A stretch of 6,889 bases of DNA, taken from NCBI GenBank assembly GCA_944380945.1, contig CALWJG010000085.1:1-6889 (forward strand). Direction: 5' to 3'. The stretch is from an uncultured Agathobaculum sp. GTDB taxonomy: Bacteria > Bacillota > Clostridia > Oscillospirales > Butyricicoccaceae. Positions 5,410-6,889 of the stretch are shown piece after piece (the stretch's first letter is position 1; each line of letters begins with the position of its first letter). The notes below the pieces were generated by a model. That model saw only the letters and a program-made list of their open reading frames with translations, was not told where the DNA came from and did no database searches. Position numbers and translations under genes: made by a program.

Positions 5410-5906
5410 GTCTGCGGTTCTCTCGTCAGGCCGAGGAAGGCGAGGTTGTCCTCTTCCTTCCCGCGCATCAGGCGGGTGTCCTCTTCGCTGCGTTCGTGGT
5501 CATAGCCCAGCAGGTGCAGCACCGAATGGGTCGTCAGGTAGCCGCACTCGCGCGCGGCGGAGTGGCCAAACTCGGCCGCCTGCTCGACCGCGCGCGTGTA
5601 GCACAGGATCATGTCCCCGAGCATGACGCAGCCCGAGTCCGGCTCGCGCTCGAGCGGCTCGCGCGGCTCGCCGTTGTAAAAATCGTACATGGGGAAGGAC
5701 AGCACATCGGTCACCGCGTCCTTATCCCGGTAATCCGCGTTGAGCTGCCGGATGGTCTCCGCGTCCACGACGGTCACGTCGATCTCCGCGTCAAACGGCA
5801 CCTGCTCGCCCGCGAGCACGCGCTCCGCGCAGGTGCGGATCAGTTCGGCGACCGCCTGCTCGTCCTCGACTGCGGTGTCGAACCCGATGTTGATCTGGTG
5901 GTTCAT
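5406..5906 (-). CDS. ybeY: Endoribonuclease YbeY (rRNA maturation factor)
   Basis: The 166-residue product belongs to the UPF0054 family of zinc-dependent ribonucleases needed for 16S rRNA 3'-end maturation and ribosome quality control. The metal-binding motif HSVLHLLGYDH (127-137) supplies H127, H131 and H137. The conserved TDVLSFP (66-72) and LGD (97-99) are present. The start at 5904-5906 overlaps the phoH stop as ATGA and has AGGGGA (5913-5918) 6 nt upstream. An in-frame extension up to about 6050 would run antiparallel in function to phoH and add Arg/Lys-rich residues unlike the family, so it was rejected. Placement beside era fits their shared work at the 16S 3' end. Confidence 0.97.
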   Translation of the reverse strand: MNHQINIGFDTAVEDEQAVAELIRTCAERVLAGEQVPFDAEIDVTVVDAETIRQLNADYRDKDAVTDVLSFPMYDFYNGEPREPLEREPDSGCVMLGDMILCYTRAVEQAAEFGHSAARECGYLTTHSVLHLLGYDHERSEEDTRLMRGKEEDNLAFLGLTREPQT

Positions 5907-6889
5907 CGCTTGTCCCCTTTTCGGCGGAAGGCCGGGTGCTTGCTGTCCGGCGTCCTTCCCTTGCCCTTTTTGTTTTCGTAGTCCGCATACGCCTTGACGA
6001 TGCGCTGCACCAGCTCGTGGCGCACGACGTCCTTTTCGGTCAGGTAGCACTGGGCGATGCCCTCCACGCCGTCCAGCACGCGCAGCGCCTCCTTGAGGCC
6101 GGACTGCTTGCCGTCCGGCAGGTCGATCTGCGTGATGTCGCCCGTGATGACCGCCTGCGAACCAAAGCCCAGACGGGTGAGGAACATCTTCATCTGCTCG
6201 GGCGTGGTGTTCTGCGCCTCGTCGAGGATGATGAAGCTGTCGTCCAGCGTGCGGCCGCGCATATAGGCGAGCGGCGCAACCTCGATCGAGCCGCGCTCCT
6301 GATATTTGGTGAAGTTCTCCGCGCCGAGCATGTCGAACAGGCCGTCGTACAGCGGGCGGAGATAGGGATCGACCTTGCTCTGCAGGTCGCCGGGCAGGAA
6401 GCCGAGCTTTTCGCCCGCCTCGACCGCCGGGCGCGTCAGGATGATGCGCGAGACCCGTTTATCGCGGAAGGCCGCGACCGCGGCCGCGACAGCGAGGTAG
6501 GTCTTGCCCGTGCCCGCCGGGCCGACGCCCATGACGATGGTGTTTTTGCGGATGGCCTCCATATAGCGTTTCTGGCCGAGCGTCTTGGCCTTGACCGGCT
6601 TGCCCTTGGCCGTGATGCAGAGCACGTCGCGGCTCATGGTGTGCACCTCGGCCTCGCGGCCGTCGCGCGCCAGACCGATGACGTACTGCACGGTCTGTGT
6701 GCCGATGGCCTCGCCGCGGCCGGCCATGGCCGCCAGCGCGCCGATCGTGCGCGCGGCGACGTCCGCCTCGGCGTCCTCGCCGGAGATCTTCAGCTCGCTG
6801 CCGCGGCTGACGACCGACACGCCGAGTTCGCGCTCGATCAGCTTGATATTCTCATCAAATGCACCGAAGATCGCCATAAGCAATTCGGT
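5903..6889 (-). CDS. PhoH-family ATPase (5' end outside window)
   Basis: This P-loop ATPase of the PhoH/PhoL family is read here as 328 residues (TEL then the MAIFGAFDEN stretch), open to the window edge. An N-terminal KH-like domain (about 10-80) precedes the ATPase domain. Walker A GPAGTGKT lies at 121-128 and Walker B IILDEAQN at 218-225, counted from the first in-window TTG (6881-6883). ITGDITQIDLP (246-256) follows, as in the family. The C-terminal tail is strongly basic. The family is linked to RNA metabolism, possibly as an RNA helicase, and often sits next to ybeY. No stop or ribosome binding site is seen before the window edge, and homologues have roughly 15-20 residues before FG. 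The true start therefore probably lies just outside the window. A start at the ATG at 6875-6877 is possible but would shorten the N-terminus. The stop overlaps ybeY as ATGA. Confidence 0.96.
   Translation of the reverse strand, partial: TELLMAIFGAFDENIKLIERELGVSVVSRGSELKISGEDAEADVAARTIGALAAMAGRGEAIGTQTVQYVIGLARDGREAEVHTMSRDVLCITAKGKPVKAKTLGQKRYMEAIRKNTIVMGVGPAGTGKTYLAVAAAVAAFRDKRVSRIILTRPAVEAGEKLGFLPGDLQSKVDPYLRPLYDGLFDMLGAENFTKYQERGSIEVAPLAYMRGRTLDDSFIILDEAQNTTPEQMKMFLTRLGFGSQAVITGDITQIDLPDGKQSGLKEALRVLDGVEGIAQCYLTEKDVVRHELVQRIVKAYADYENKKGKGRTPDSKHPAFRRKGDKR
5913..5918 (-). promoter_or_regulatory. Ribosome binding site deciding the ybeY start
   Basis: The minus strand reads AGGGGA, six nucleotides before the ATG at 5904-5906. 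It lies in the last codons of phoH and supports the short start over the longer open frame that reaches into phoH. Confidence 0.6.

Overview
The window is a compact, GC-rich housekeeping gene cluster from a low-copy chromosomal locus of a Firmicute, most likely a high-GC Clostridia lineage (Oscillospiraceae/Ruminococcaceae-like). This rests on the order phoH-ybeY-dgkA-era-recO, which is a Firmicutes hallmark, on AGGAG-type ribosome binding sites, and on the presence of MutS2 and an HPr with Ser46. The genus cannot be fixed from the sequence alone. Every real gene is on the minus strand, so transcription runs from high to low coordinates.

From 6889 down to 873 there is one tightly packed operon. 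It holds phoH (5' end outside the window), ybeY, dgkA, era, recO and mutS2. The first three junctions (phoH/ybeY, ybeY/dgkA, dgkA/era) are 4-nt ATGA stop-start overlaps. The era stop directly abuts the recO start (TAAATG), and mutS2 begins 26 nt after recO. The Bacillus version of this cluster carries yqfF (pgpH) between phoH and ybeY and cdd between dgkA and era; both are absent here. Known family roles point to ribosome maturation (YbeY, Era, possibly PhoH), lipid or undecaprenol phosphorylation (DgkA), and recombination, repair or ribosome rescue (RecO, MutS2).

From 872 to 418 there is an AT-richer spacer with a good sigma-A-type promoter, then a monocistronic HPr-family gene. Its Ser46 regulatory site is intact, but the catalytic His15 is replaced by Tyr. 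This makes it a Crh-like regulatory paralogue rather than a PTS phosphocarrier. A strong intrinsic terminator follows the gene (367-398).

From 366 to 34 there is non-coding DNA crowded with stem-loops: a 13-bp near-perfect palindrome, a 12-bp hairpin, and about two and a half copies of a 71-nt-period palindromic repeat. At 33..1 the first 11 codons of another minus-strand gene appear behind a perfect AGGAGG. I found no mobile element gene, CRISPR array, tRNA or rRNA, and no evidence of a new multi-gene system. The items most worth a second look are the Tyr15 HPr and the palindromic repeat cluster.
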